DNA from: Ruminococcus sp. YE282
GTDB taxonomy: Bacteria > Bacillota > Clostridia > Oscillospirales > Acutalibacteraceae
Length of the DNA stretch: 64,000 nucleotides
Direction: 5' to 3'
Assembly (NCBI GenBank): GCA_900101355.1
Contig: FMUV01000003.1
Span: 78,984-142,983, forward strand
Below, piece after piece: positions 53,717-62,498 of the stretch. Each line of letters starts with the position of its first letter. Position 1 is the first letter of the stretch. Below the pieces are notes generated by a model. That model made no database searches and was not told the DNA's origin. It worked only from the letters and a program-made list of their open reading frames with translations. The position numbers were made by a program, and so were the translations under genes.

Positions 53717-54895
53717 ATGAATTTTGTAAAAAGGACTTGGGCTGAAATATCGCTTGATGCAATTGCTCATAATTTTAACGAAATCAAAAATAAGGTAAAT
53801 GGAAATTCAAAAATCTGTTGTGTTATAAAGGCTGACGGATACGGTCACGGCGCAGCAGAACTTGCAAATATATATGATGAACTCGGCGCTGACTTTTTTG
53901 CCGTTTCAAATATTGACGAGGGAATTGAGATTCGCAACTCAGGATGTAAGCTGCCTATCGTAATTTTAGGATATACGCCTGTTGCTGATGCCAAAAGGCT
54001 TTCTGATTATGATATTTCCCAAGCTGTGTTTTCTCTTGAATATGCAAAAAGTCTGTCGGACGAATGTGTAAAACAAAACTGCACTTGCAAAATTCATATT
54101 AAGGTTGACACCGGTATGAGCCGTATCGGCTTTATGTGTCAACAGTTTCCGAGAGATGATTATTCTATTAAAGAAATTTTAGAAGCCTGCAACCTTCCAA
54201 ATCTAAGCCTTGAAGGTTTGTTTACGCATTTTTGTGTTTCTGATGAGGCAGAAGAGGGCAGAGAATTTACGCAAAGGCAGTACCAAAACTTTATATATGC
54301 AAAGAATGCCATTCAGTCAAACGGAATTAGTATAAAATATGTTCACTGTTCAAACAGCGGTGCAATTGAGGATTACCCGGATACATACTGTGATATGGTT
54401 CGTGCAGGCATAATTCTTTACGGTCTTTCACCGTCAAGGAAGCTTTGTGGCAAACTTGATTTAATTCCTGCAATGACGCTTAAAACTACCGTTGCCTATG
54501 TAAAGAACTTAAAAAAAGGTTCTGACATTTCATACGGAAGAACCTTTACTGCGCCAAAAGATATGAAGATTGCAACAGTTCCGATAGGTTATGCCGACGG
54601 CTATATTCGCAGTAATGCAAAAGACGGATATATGCTAGTCAACGGAAAGAAAGCAAAAATTGTGGGCAGAATATGTATGGATCAGACTATGCTTGACGTG
54701 ACCGATATTGACGGTGTCAAGACGGGCGACGAGGTAATTGTTTTCGGAACAGGTAAAAACGGAGAGCCTACCGCCGACACAATTGCCCAAAATACAAACA
54801 CTATAAATTATGAGGTCGTTTGTCTTGTGGGTAAGCGTGTGCCGAGAATTTACTACAAAAACGGTGTTATTACGGATGTGATGTATAAACTATGA
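53717..54895 (+). CDS. alr: Alanine racemase (second copy)
   Basis: PLP enzyme for D-alanine supply, 392 residues. It has the standard PLP-lysine motif 'CCVIKADGYGHGAAEL' near 39, 'HIKVDTGMSRIGF', 'GLFTHFCVSDEAEEGREFT', catalytic Tyr in 'DISYGRTFTAP' near 276 and 'GRICMDQTMLDVTDIDG'. More canonical than the copy at 25176, so this is the likely housekeeping enzyme. It overlaps polA by 4 nt (ATGA). Confidence 0.95.
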   Translation: MNFVKRTWAEISLDAIAHNFNEIKNKVNGNSKICCVIKADGYGHGAAELANIYDELGADFFAVSNIDEGIEIRNSGCKLPIVILGYTPVADAKRLSDYDISQAVFSLEYAKSLSDECVKQNCTCKIHIKVDTGMSRIGFMCQQFPRDDYSIKEILEACNLPNLSLEGLFTHFCVSDEAEEGREFTQRQYQNFIYAKNAIQSNGISIKYVHCSNSGAIEDYPDTYCDMVRAGIILYGLSPSRKLCGKLDLIPAMTLKTTVAYVKNLKKGSDISYGRTFTAPKDMKIATVPIGYADGYIRSNAKDGYMLVNGKKAKIVGRICMDQTMLDVTDIDGVKTGDEVIVFGTGKNGEPTADTIAQNTNTINYEVVCLVGKRVPRIYYKNGVITDVMYKL

Positions 54896-57456
54896 GATTA
54901 CTTGTTGTTGACGGAAACAGCATTGTTAACCGTGCATTTTACGGAATCAGACCGCTTACCACAAAGGACGGTCAGTTTACAAATGCAATATACGGTTTTC
55001 TTACTATGCTTTATAAAATAAAAAACGAAGAAAATCCCGATTCGGTTGCCATTGCCTTTGACCTTAAAACTCCTACGTTTCGTCACAAGGCATATTCGGG
55101 CTATAAAGCAAACAGAAAGGGAATGCCCGAAGAACTTGCTTCTCAAATGCCTTTGCTAAAAGAGCTTTTGGGATTGCTCGGATATAAAATTGTAACCTGT
55201 GAGGGATACGAGGCTGACGATATTCTCGGCACGCTTGCTTCCGCTTGCGAAAAGAGCGGAAATGAGTGTGTTATTGCAACGGGTGACAGAGACAGCTTAC
55301 AGCTTGTTTCGGATAAAACTTATGTTCACCTTTGCACAAATCGTGACGATATTCTTTACACTCCCGATAAAATTATGGAAGATTACGGCGTAACACCTGT
55401 CGAGATGATTGAATTAAAGGCAATTCAGGGTGATTCTTCCGATAATATTCCCGGAGTTGCGGGTATCGGACCAAAGGGTGCGGGCGACCTTATAAAGCGT
55501 TTCCATAACATTGATTATATATACGAGCATATTGATGAAATTGACATTAAAGACGGTATAAGGAAAAAACTGAAAAATTCAAAGGATAATGCGTTTATGA
55601 GCCGTATGCTTGGCGAAATTTGCCGCACGGCTCCGATTAACACCGATGTTTCAAGCTATAAATCAGGTAATGCAGACAGAGACGCCGCCGCAAGGTTTAT
55701 GGCAAAGCTTGAACTGTTTTCTTTAATAGAAAAATATGGTCTAAACGATATACCCAAAAATGAGCAAAAGGTTGTCGAAAAAGTAAATTTTGAAGTAACA
55801 GAAGATTTTGACGACAATATTCTTTTAAAGAATATAAAAGTAGTAGGGAAAGTCTACATTTTGTGCAATATTGCTCTTAAAGAATTAAATTCTTTTGCGG
55901 TTTTAAATAATGAAAAAGTATATGTTTCAAAAAATCCCAAGCTGTTAGAAGAAATTTTGTCTGACAACACCGTAAAAAAATATACCCACGGGTGTAAAGC
56001 AATTTTTGCATATGCTGACAAAAACGGATTTGAAGTCAATTCTCTTGCGTTCGATACAGAGCTTGCGGCATATCTTTTGGAACCGTCGTCCAAAGATTAT
56101 TCGGATGAAAATCTTTGTGCCGCCTATGAAATTGACCTTCCGTGTACAGAAAATGAAAATTATAAGCCTTATTGTGTGCTTACAGTTTATGAAAAACTGT
56201 GCGACAAGCTCAGTAATCGGATTAAGGCTAACGAGCAGGAAAAGTTACTGTCGGATATTGAAATTCCGCTTGCCAACGTGCTTGCAAAAATGGAAAATAT
56301 CGGTTTTGATGTTGACAGACAGGGAATTGAAGATTACGGAAAAGTGCTTTCATCTCAGATTGAATCACTCAAAAGCGAGATATACCAAAATGCAGGTGAG
56401 GAATTTAATATAAATTCGCCGAAACAGCTTGGCAAAGTGCTTTTTGAGGATTTACAGCTTCCGTGCAAAAAGAAAACCAAAAGCGGTTACAGCACCAATG
56501 CTGATGTTCTTGAAAGCCTGAGATATCAGCACCCGATTGTTGATATGGTACTTAATTACCGCACGCTTGCAAAGCTCAACTCAACCTACTGCGAGGGCTT
56601 GTTAAAGGTAATCGGAGATGACGGAAGAATACACTCAAGTTTTAATCAGACCGAAACCCGAACAGGCAGAATCAGTTCAACCGAGCCTAATTTGCAGAAT
56701 ATCCCGGTTCGTACCGAACTTGGACGTGAAATGCGCAAGTTTTTCTGTGCAAAGGACGGCTGGACGCTTGTTGACGCCGACTATTCACAGATTGAGCTTC
56801 GTGTGCTTGCACATATTTCACACGATAAAAATATGATAGAAGCCTTTAAGAACAACGATGATATTCATGCAATAACCGCTTCCCAGGTATTTAATATGCC
56901 GCTTGATATGGTGACTCCGATAATGAGAAGCAGGGCAAAGGCTGTAAATTTCGGAATAGTCTACGGCATAGGTGCGTTCTCACTTGCAAAAGATATCGGA
57001 GTCAGCAACAAAGAGGCTTCGCAGTATATTAAAAATTACCTTGCTCATTACAGCGGCGTTGACGAGTATATGAAAAATGTGGTTGAAAAGGCAAAGCAGG
57101 ACGGCTATGTTGAAACAATGTTCGGTCGCAGACGTTACTTGCCCGAGCTTACTTCAGGAAAAGCAATGCTGCGCAAATTCGGTGAACGTGTTGCACGAAA
57201 TATGCCGATTCAGGGAACTGCCGCAGATATTATAAAAATTGCAATGATTCGTGTGAATGACAGACTCAAAAAAGAGGGTTTGCAGTCAAGGCTTATACTT
57301 CAGATTCACGACGAACTTATTGTGGAAGCTCCGATTGACGAAAGCTTGTATGTTGCAAAGCTTTTACAGGAGGAAATGGAAAATGCAGTTGCGCTCGATG
57401 TGCCTTTGACAGCGGACGCTGCTGTGGGAAAGACGTGGTATTATGCAAAAGGATAA
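54892..57456 (+). CDS. polA: DNA polymerase I
   Basis: Repair and Okazaki-fragment polymerase, 854 residues. The N-terminal 5'-3' exonuclease (about 1-290) shows 'LLVVDGNSIVNRAFYG', 'CEGYEADDILGTLA' and 'GDSSDNIPGVAGIGPKGAGDLI'. The middle domain ('LAFDTELAAYLLEPS') looks degenerate for 3'-5' proofreading, as in Bacillus Pol I. Polymerase motifs A 'DADYSQIELRVLAHIS' (about 628), B 'RSRAKAVNFGIVYG' (about 680) and C 'QIHDELIVE' (about 804) are intact. It overlaps alr2 by 4 nt and the phosphatase gene by 14 nt. Confidence 0.97.
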   Translation: MRLLVVDGNSIVNRAFYGIRPLTTKDGQFTNAIYGFLTMLYKIKNEENPDSVAIAFDLKTPTFRHKAYSGYKANRKGMPEELASQMPLLKELLGLLGYKIVTCEGYEADDILGTLASACEKSGNECVIATGDRDSLQLVSDKTYVHLCTNRDDILYTPDKIMEDYGVTPVEMIELKAIQGDSSDNIPGVAGIGPKGAGDLIKRFHNIDYIYEHIDEIDIKDGIRKKLKNSKDNAFMSRMLGEICRTAPINTDVSSYKSGNADRDAAARFMAKLELFSLIEKYGLNDIPKNEQKVVEKVNFEVTEDFDDNILLKNIKVVGKVYILCNIALKELNSFAVLNNEKVYVSKNPKLLEEILSDNTVKKYTHGCKAIFAYADKNGFEVNSLAFDTELAAYLLEPSSKDYSDENLCAAYEIDLPCTENENYKPYCVLTVYEKLCDKLSNRIKANEQEKLLSDIEIPLANVLAKMENIGFDVDRQGIEDYGKVLSSQIESLKSEIYQNAGEEFNINSPKQLGKVLFEDLQLPCKKKTKSGYSTNADVLESLRYQHPIVDMVLNYRTLAKLNSTYCEGLLKVIGDDGRIHSSFNQTETRTGRISSTEPNLQNIPVRTELGREMRKFFCAKDGWTLVDADYSQIELRVLAHISHDKNMIEAFKNNDDIHAITASQVFNMPLDMVTPIMRSRAKAVNFGIVYGIGAFSLAKDIGVSNKEASQYIKNYLAHYSGVDEYMKNVVEKAKQDGYVETMFGRRRYLPELTSGKAMLRKFGERVARNMPIQGTAADIIKIAMIRVNDRLKKEGLQSRLILQIHDELIVEAPIDESLYVAKLLQEEMENAVALDVPLTADAAVGKTWYYAKG

Positions 57457-57877
57457 AAAGTATGTGGCTTTTGTTTGCACGGGCAATACTTGCAGAAGCC
57501 CAATGGCAGAAGCAATATTCAATAAAATTGCAGATGAAAAAGAAATTGACGTGACCGCCGAAAGTTTTGGCATAGCAACATCAACAGGTGCTTCGGTGTC
57601 GACTAATTCGGTTTTGGCAATGAAAGAATTGGGAATTGATTTGGCCGACAAAACGGCAACTGCGGTGAATGACGTTGACCTCAAAAAATATGATAAATTT
57701 TATTGTATGTCACAAAGTCATTCAAGAATGTTGCAGGATTTTTTCGGGGTATCTCCCGATAAAATAAAGGTTATTAACGTCTGTGACCCGTATGGCGGAG
57801 ATTTAGAAGTTTACAGAAAATGCCGTGATGAAATATATAATGCGATAAAAGAATTATTCACAAATGATTTTGAATAA
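57443..57877 (+). CDS. Low-molecular-weight protein-tyrosine phosphatase
   Basis: A 144-residue phosphatase with the P-loop 'VCTGNTCRSPMAEAIF' (catalytic Cys near 12, Arg near 18) and the general acid Asp in 'NVCDPYGGDLEVY' near 115. It could act on phosphotyrosine or phosphoarginine; the GNT-CR loop resembles YwlE-type arginine phosphatases, which is an inference. It overlaps the end of polA, so it is co-transcribed. Confidence 0.9.
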   Translation: MQKDKKYVAFVCTGNTCRSPMAEAIFNKIADEKEIDVTAESFGIATSTGASVSTNSVLAMKELGIDLADKTATAVNDVDLKKYDKFYCMSQSHSRMLQDFFGVSPDKIKVINVCDPYGGDLEVYRKCRDEIYNAIKELFTNDFE

Positions 57878-57892
57878 AATAAATATAATATA

Positions 57893-57928
57893 AGTGCAGA
57901 TGCCAGTCCTTAATGCGGCTGGCGCACT
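57893..57928 (+). promoter_or_regulatory. Strong hairpin between the phosphatase gene and rimI
   Basis: Stem AGTGC and GCCAG pairing with CTGGC and GCACT, with a 4-nt bulge (AGAT). No U run follows, so it is not a classical terminator; it may affect mRNA processing or be a small repeat. It shares AGTGCAGAT and a GCACT arm with a hairpin at 58431-58452. Confidence 0.5.
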
Positions 57929-57942
57929 AAGAATAAAACGAT

Positions 57943-58377
57943 ATGAAGATTGAAAAAATGAACGAACAACACCTTGACGGTGTTTGCAAAATCGAACAGC
58001 AATGCTTTGTTCATCCTTGGTCACTTGAAAGCATAAAGTCAGAACTTGGTAATGAAAACTCGTTATTTTTGACCGCAACAGACAACGGCAAAGTTGTCGG
58101 ATATATAGGTATGAACTTCGTGCTCGACGAGGGATACATATATAATGTGGCGGTTGACAGGGATTTCAGGTGCCAGGGAGTCGGAAGTGCCCTTATAAAT
58201 GAGCTTGTGACTTACGGCAAAAAGAACAATTTCAGCTTTTTTACTCTTGAGGTGCGTGAAAGCAACGAAAATGCCCGCTCGCTTTACTCAAAATTTGGTT
58301 TTATTAAGGTCGGTGAACGCAAGAACTATTATTCCGAACCTACTGAAAACGCAATTTTAATGACGAAGTATTTTTAA
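57943..58377 (+). CDS. rimI: [Ribosomal protein S18]-alanine N-acetyltransferase RimI
   Basis: GNAT enzyme of 144 residues near tsaD, as in many Firmicutes. It shows 'IEQQCFVHPWSLESIKSEL' near 18, the acetyl-CoA motif 'NVAVDRDFRCQGVGSALINELVTYGKK' near 67 and 'LEVRESNENARSLYSKFGFIKVGERKNYY' near 105, the RimI signature. It acts on the S18 N-terminus, although here it may have a wider role. No RBS better than the AAAACG stretch is seen before ATG 57943. Confidence 0.93.
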   Translation: MKIEKMNEQHLDGVCKIEQQCFVHPWSLESIKSELGNENSLFLTATDNGKVVGYIGMNFVLDEGYIYNVAVDRDFRCQGVGSALINELVTYGKKNNFSFFTLEVRESNENARSLYSKFGFIKVGERKNYYSEPTENAILMTKYF

Positions 58378-58410
58378 CCTATTTATAATAAACACTCCTG
58401 TTGCCGTGGT

Positions 58411-58506
58411 GGTGTCAAAATAATAATCTTAGTGCAGATTCCAATTTGCACTGTTAGAAATCGGCTACACCCCTATCTCTCGAAAGCAAAGCTGAGTGTT
58501 GCTTTG
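58411..58506 (+). promoter_or_regulatory. Structured leader upstream of tsaD
   Basis: Inverted repeats: GGTGT (58411) with ACACC (58467), inner AGTGCA / TGCACT (58431-58452), then AAAGCAA / TTGCTTT (58485-58506). The 206-nt gap before tsaD has no gene. Function is unknown; this is structure prediction by eye. Confidence 0.35.
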
Positions 58507-58583
58507 ATTTAAGAATTATGGCAAATTTTGCGGTTTTTGAATATACAGATGTACTGCCGCATAGGAAATGAAAGGAAACAGAA

Positions 58584-59591
58584 ATGAAAATTCTCGGAAT
58601 AGAATCCTCTTGTGATGAAACAGCGGCAGCTGTTGTTGAGGACGGACGAAAAGTTTTATCATCGGTTGTTGCAACCCAGGTAATGGAGCATAGACAGTAT
58701 GGCGGCGTTGTACCGGAAATTGCATCACGCCGTCACGCAGAAAACATCGTTCCTGTTGTGAGAAAGTCGCTTTCCGATTGTAATCTTACACTTGACGATA
58801 TTGACGCTATTGCCGTTACATATGCTCCGGGGCTTATCGGAGCCTTGCTTGTGGGTGTAAACTTTGCAAAGGGATTGTCACTTGCTTCAGGCAAGCCGCT
58901 TGTGCCGACTCATCACCTGCGTTCGCACATTGCTTCAAATTATATTTCTAATCAAGAATTAAAACCGCCTTTTTTGTGCCTTGTGGTGTCCGGAGGTCAC
59001 AGCCATATTGTTATGGTGGAAGACTACACAAAGATGAAAATTCTCGGCAGAACCCGTGACGATGCCGCAGGCGAGGCGTTTGACAAAGCGGCACGCACAA
59101 TGGGTATGCCTTATCCGGGCGGCATTGAACTTGACAAGGTTGCCGAAAACGGAAATCCGCTTGCCTTTAAACTGCCCCGTCCCGTTGTTCATGACGCACC
59201 GTATGATTTTAGTTTTTCGGGCTTAAAAACCGCTGTAATTAACCTGATTCACAATGCTTCACAAAAAGGTGAAGAATTAAACAAGGCTGACATCTGTGCT
59301 TCGTTTCGCTATGCTGTGGTAGATTGCCTTACAACAAATTTTCTTAAGGCGGCAGAAGATTATAAGGTCAATAAGCTTGTCATTGCCGGAGGCGTTTCGG
59401 CAAATTCTCTTTTGCGTTCAACCTTGCAAAATGAGTGTAAGCAAAGAGGTTATGAATTTTATATGCCCGATAAATCGCTTTGCGGAGATAACGCCGCAAT
59501 GGTGGGTTCTCAGGGGTATTATGAATTTTTGAGCGGTAATACAGCCGATTCATCGCTTAATGCGTTTGCCACAATGAGCATTGAATTATAA
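58584..59591 (+). CDS. tsaD: tRNA N6-adenosine threonylcarbamoyltransferase TsaD
   Basis: Transfers threonylcarbamoyl to A37 of tRNAs that read ANN codons. The 335 residues start 'MKILGIESSCDETAAAVVEDG', have 'GGVVPEIASRRHAENI', the metal site 'PTHHLRSHIASNY', 'LCLVVSGGHSHIVMV', 'FDKAARTMGMPYPGGIELDK', 'DFSFSGLKTAV' and 'VIAGGVSANSLLRSTL'. The metal motif has HLRSH in place of the usual HMEGH. AAAGGAAA precedes the ATG. Confidence 0.97.
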   Translation: MKILGIESSCDETAAAVVEDGRKVLSSVVATQVMEHRQYGGVVPEIASRRHAENIVPVVRKSLSDCNLTLDDIDAIAVTYAPGLIGALLVGVNFAKGLSLASGKPLVPTHHLRSHIASNYISNQELKPPFLCLVVSGGHSHIVMVEDYTKMKILGRTRDDAAGEAFDKAARTMGMPYPGGIELDKVAENGNPLAFKLPRPVVHDAPYDFSFSGLKTAVINLIHNASQKGEELNKADICASFRYAVVDCLTTNFLKAAEDYKVNKLVIAGGVSANSLLRSTLQNECKQRGYEFYMPDKSLCGDNAAMVGSQGYYEFLSGNTADSSLNAFATMSIEL

Positions 59592-59648
59592 TTGACAAAA
59601 TTCTTCATTTATTTTATAATTTAATTAACCTAAAATGGAGGTACCATT

Positions 59649-60227
59649 ATGGACGGAAATAACGATTATAACGGATTCGATAATCAAAATCCAGAGACAA
59701 ACAATAATAGATATTCTGAAAATAATAATCCAAATAATGAACAGGGTATTCCTTATTATCAGCAGCAGAATTTTAATAACCAGAATAACCCATACAGTAA
59801 TTCTCAGCAGAGCAATTATTACGAACAACAAAATCAGTATAGTCAATCTCAGCAAAACCAATATGGACAGAATAATTATTACTCTCAGCAGGCCGGTTAC
59901 CAAAGTCAGTACAATCAACCGGTTGGCAATGCCTATCAGCAACAGCAGTATGCTTCTTACGAACAGCCAAGCGGAAAGGGTTTTGCAATAGCTTCTCTTG
60001 TGCTTGGTATAGTTTCTGTTTGTACATGCTGCGGAGGTTTGCTTCCTTCGGTTCTTGGTCTTATTTTTGGTATCATTTCCAAGTCCAAACAAAGTGAAAA
60101 TAACGGAATGGCTATTGCCGGCATAATTCTTTCATCAATCGGCATTGTAATTTCATTGATTTTCATAGCTATGATGATTATCGGCGGCGCACAGGGCGAT
60201 AATGTTAATCTCAGATATTATTATTAA
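59649..60227 (+). CDS. DUF4190-type membrane protein with Gln/Asn/Tyr-rich N-terminus
   Basis: A 192-residue protein: the first 110 residues are almost entirely Asn, Gln, Tyr and Ser (for example 'NNPNNEQGIPYYQQQNFNNQ'), followed by two hydrophobic helices (about 113-138 and 150-175), the DUF4190 pattern with 'FAIASLVLGIVS' and 'GMAIAGIILSSIGIVISL'. Function unknown. The tail resembles a low-complexity, prion-like segment that would lie at one face of the membrane. GGAGG precedes the ATG. Confidence 0.8.
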   Translation: MDGNNDYNGFDNQNPETNNNRYSENNNPNNEQGIPYYQQQNFNNQNNPYSNSQQSNYYEQQNQYSQSQQNQYGQNNYYSQQAGYQSQYNQPVGNAYQQQQYASYEQPSGKGFAIASLVLGIVSVCTCCGGLLPSVLGLIFGIISKSKQSENNGMAIAGIILSSIGIVISLIFIAMMIIGGAQGDNVNLRYYY

Positions 60228-60241
60228 AATCAAATATTATC

Positions 60242-60266
60242 CGGGCAGACTTTTCTGCCCGATTTT
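60242..60266 (+). terminator. Terminator after the DUF4190 gene
   Basis: Perfect 7-bp stem CGGGCAG / CTGCCCG with a 6-nt loop, followed by ATTTTATT. Confidence 0.7.
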
Positions 60267-60283
60267 ATTAAACCTTGATAAAT

Positions 60284-60682
60284 ATGAAGCAGTATAAACC
60301 ATATCAAAAAATATTAATTTGTATTTTGCCGTTTGTTTCGGCAGTGCTTTTTTATTTTATATCAATTTTTGTACTTAAATACATTACGTTTCCCGAATGT
60401 CCGTCATTCAGATTTTTGCACATATATTGCCCGGGTTGCGGAATGACAAGAGCGGCGGCGGCATTGATACACGGCGATATTTTGTTGTCACTTAGGCAGA
60501 ATTTAATGCTTGTTTTGGAAATTATAATATTTGCGGTTTATTATTTGGAATTTGCCATTCGGGCTTTCGGCAAACCTGTAAGATTTCCAATCCACAATAT
60601 AAAACTTTTGTATGTTTTTCTTGCTTTTTTGGCGATATACAGCATTGCAAGAAATTTTGTGCCTGCAATTGCCCCAATTTAA
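60284..60682 (+). CDS. DUF2752 membrane protein
   Basis: A 132-residue integral membrane protein with the DUF2752 signature 'YCPGCGMTRAAAALIHGDILLSLRQN' (about 48-72), flanked by three hydrophobic segments. The conserved CPGCG might bind metal or react in redox, but no function is known. ATG 60284 is chosen; TTG 60275 is the alternative and no clear RBS is present for either, so translation may be weak. Confidence 0.85.
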   Translation: MKQYKPYQKILICILPFVSAVLFYFISIFVLKYITFPECPSFRFLHIYCPGCGMTRAAAALIHGDILLSLRQNLMLVLEIIIFAVYYLEFAIRAFGKPVRFPIHNIKLLYVFLAFLAIYSIARNFVPAIAPI

Positions 60683-60721
60683 AAAATTATAGAAATAAAT
60701 AATAATAAAAAGGTGATTACA

Positions 60722-61243
60722 ATGAATAAAAATCCTATTGCAACTATTGAGATGAACGATTCAAAAATTATAAAGGTTGAACTTTATCCCGATGTTGCCC
60801 CAAACACAGTCAACAACTTTATATCACTTGCAAATAACGGTTTTTATGACGGCTTGACCTTTCACCGTGTAATTTACGGATTTATGATTCAGGGAGGTTG
60901 CCCCGAAGGAACAGGAATGGGCGGTCCGGGTTATTCAATCAAGGGTGAGTTTGCCGCAAACGGCTTTGACAATCAGCTCAAGCACACTGCCGGAGTTATT
61001 TCAATGGCTCGTTCAATGATGCCCGACTCAGCAGGTTCTCAGTTCTTTATTATGCATAAGGACGCTCCGCACCTTGACGGTCAGTATGCCGCTTTTGGAA
61101 AAGTTGTTGAGGGAATGGATGTTGTAAATCAAATTGCAGAAACCGACACGGATTTTTCCGACAAGCCTTATGATGACCAGATTATCAAGTCAATCAAAGT
61201 CGAAACATTTGGCGTTGACTATCCTGAACCTCAAAAGTGCTGA
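60722..61243 (+). CDS. Peptidyl-prolyl cis-trans isomerase (cyclophilin type)
   Basis: Cytoplasmic cyclophilin of 173 residues with no signal peptide: 'NFISLANNGFYDGLTFHRVIYGFMIQGGCPEGTGMGGPGYSI' and 'SMARSMMPDSAGSQFFIMHKDAPHLDGQYAAFGKVVEGMDVV', including the catalytic Arg in 'FHRV' and the Gln/Phe in 'SQFFI'. It assists protein folding. ATG 60722 follows AAAAAGGTGATT. Confidence 0.96.
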   Translation: MNKNPIATIEMNDSKIIKVELYPDVAPNTVNNFISLANNGFYDGLTFHRVIYGFMIQGGCPEGTGMGGPGYSIKGEFAANGFDNQLKHTAGVISMARSMMPDSAGSQFFIMHKDAPHLDGQYAAFGKVVEGMDVVNQIAETDTDFSDKPYDDQIIKSIKVETFGVDYPEPQKC

Positions 61244-61320
61244 TTTAATGAAGCAGAGATTTAAAAGTGTACGCAAATTGTGTATACTATATATATATGT
61301 AAAAAAGAAAGGGTATTAAA

Positions 61321-62334
61321 ATGAACGTATTACTTGCAGGCGGAGCCGGATATATCGGCTCGCATACTTGTGTTGAACTTCTCAATGCAGGACACGATGT
61401 TATAGTTGCCGACAACTTCTCAAACAGTTGTCCCGAGGCAATCAAGCGTGTGGAAGAAATTACAGGCAAAAAAGTTCCGCTTTACGAAGCTGATGTTTGC
61501 AAGAAAGATGCAGTCGATAAGATTTTTGCCGAAAACAAAATTGACGCCGTAATTCATTTTGCAGGACTTAAGGCAGTTGGAGAGAGCTGTGAAAAACCTG
61601 TTATGTATTACAGAAACAATATTGATTCAACACTCACATTGCTTGAAGCAATGAAAAAGTACGGAGTAAATAACTTTATATTCAGTTCTTCCGCAACGGT
61701 TTACGGCACTCCAAAGACAGTACCGTTGGTAGAAACAATGCCGACAGGCTCACCGACAAATCCGTATGGCTGGACAAAGCTTATGATGGAGCAGATTTTG
61801 ACTGATACAGCTAAGGCAAATCCTGAAATGTCGGTTGTGCTTCTCAGATACTTTAATCCGATCGGTGCACACGAAAGCGGAAGAATAGGCGAAGACCCGA
61901 ACGGTATTCCAAACAATCTTATGCCGTACATAACTCAGGTTGCCGCAGGAAGACTTCCTCAGCTTGGCGTTTTCGGAGATGATTATCCGACTCACGACGG
62001 TACAGGTGTTCGTGACTATATCCACGTTGTTGACCTTGCCAAAGGTCACGTTAAGGCCATTGAATACTCGGCAAATCACAAGGGAACAGAGGTGTTTAAC
62101 CTCGGAACGGGAACCGGATACAGCGTACTTGACATAGTAAAGGCATTTATCAAGGTTAATAAAATCGACATTCCTTATGTTATCAAACCGCGCCGTGCAG
62201 GAGATATTGCAGAATGTTATGCCGATGCGTCAAAAGCAGAAAAAATACTTGGCTGGAAAGCAGAGAAAAGTCTTGAAGATATGTGCTATGATTCTTGGAA
62301 CTGGCAGTCACACAATGTGAACGGTTATAAGTAA
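61321..62334 (+). CDS. galE: UDP-glucose 4-epimerase
   Basis: Interconverts UDP-glucose and UDP-galactose with NAD+. The 337 residues have '[30 protein letters not shown]' at the N-terminus, the Ser in '[11 protein letters not shown]' near 122, the YxxxK '[12 protein letters not shown]' near 148, '[26 protein letters not shown]' and '[17 protein letters not shown]'. Length and motifs are normal. AAAGGG lies before the ATG; a TATACT box at 61273-61278 may be its promoter. Confidence 0.97.
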   Translation: MNVLLAGGAGYIGSHTCVELLNAGHDVIVADNFSNSCPEAIKRVEEITGKKVPLYEADVCKKDAVDKIFAENKIDAVIHFAGLKAVGESCEKPVMYYRNNIDSTLTLLEAMKKYGVNNFIFSSSATVYGTPKTVPLVETMPTGSPTNPYGWTKLMMEQILTDTAKANPEMSVVLLRYFNPIGAHESGRIGEDPNGIPNNLMPYITQVAAGRLPQLGVFGDDYPTHDGTGVRDYIHVVDLAKGHVKAIEYSANHKGTEVFNLGTGTGYSVLDIVKAFIKVNKIDIPYVIKPRRAGDIAECYADASKAEKILGWKAEKSLEDMCYDSWNWQSHNVNGYK

Positions 62335-62429
62335 CAAACGCTATTGTAAAAATTTAGACATTATGACAAAAGTATAAAAAATTTTCAATAATATTAGAAT
62401 TATTTTTTACCAAAACACGATTTTTTATT

Positions 62430-62458
62430 GACTTTTAGCGGGCATTTTTATATAATAT
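62430..62458 (+). promoter_or_regulatory. Promoter of the starch-binding protein gene
   Basis: TTGACT (62430-62435), 17-bp spacer, TATAAT (62453-62458), about 40 nt before the ATG. Confidence 0.75.
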
Positions 62459-62498
62459 TATTGCTTATAGTAGCATTATCAAATAAGGAGGAAACGAA

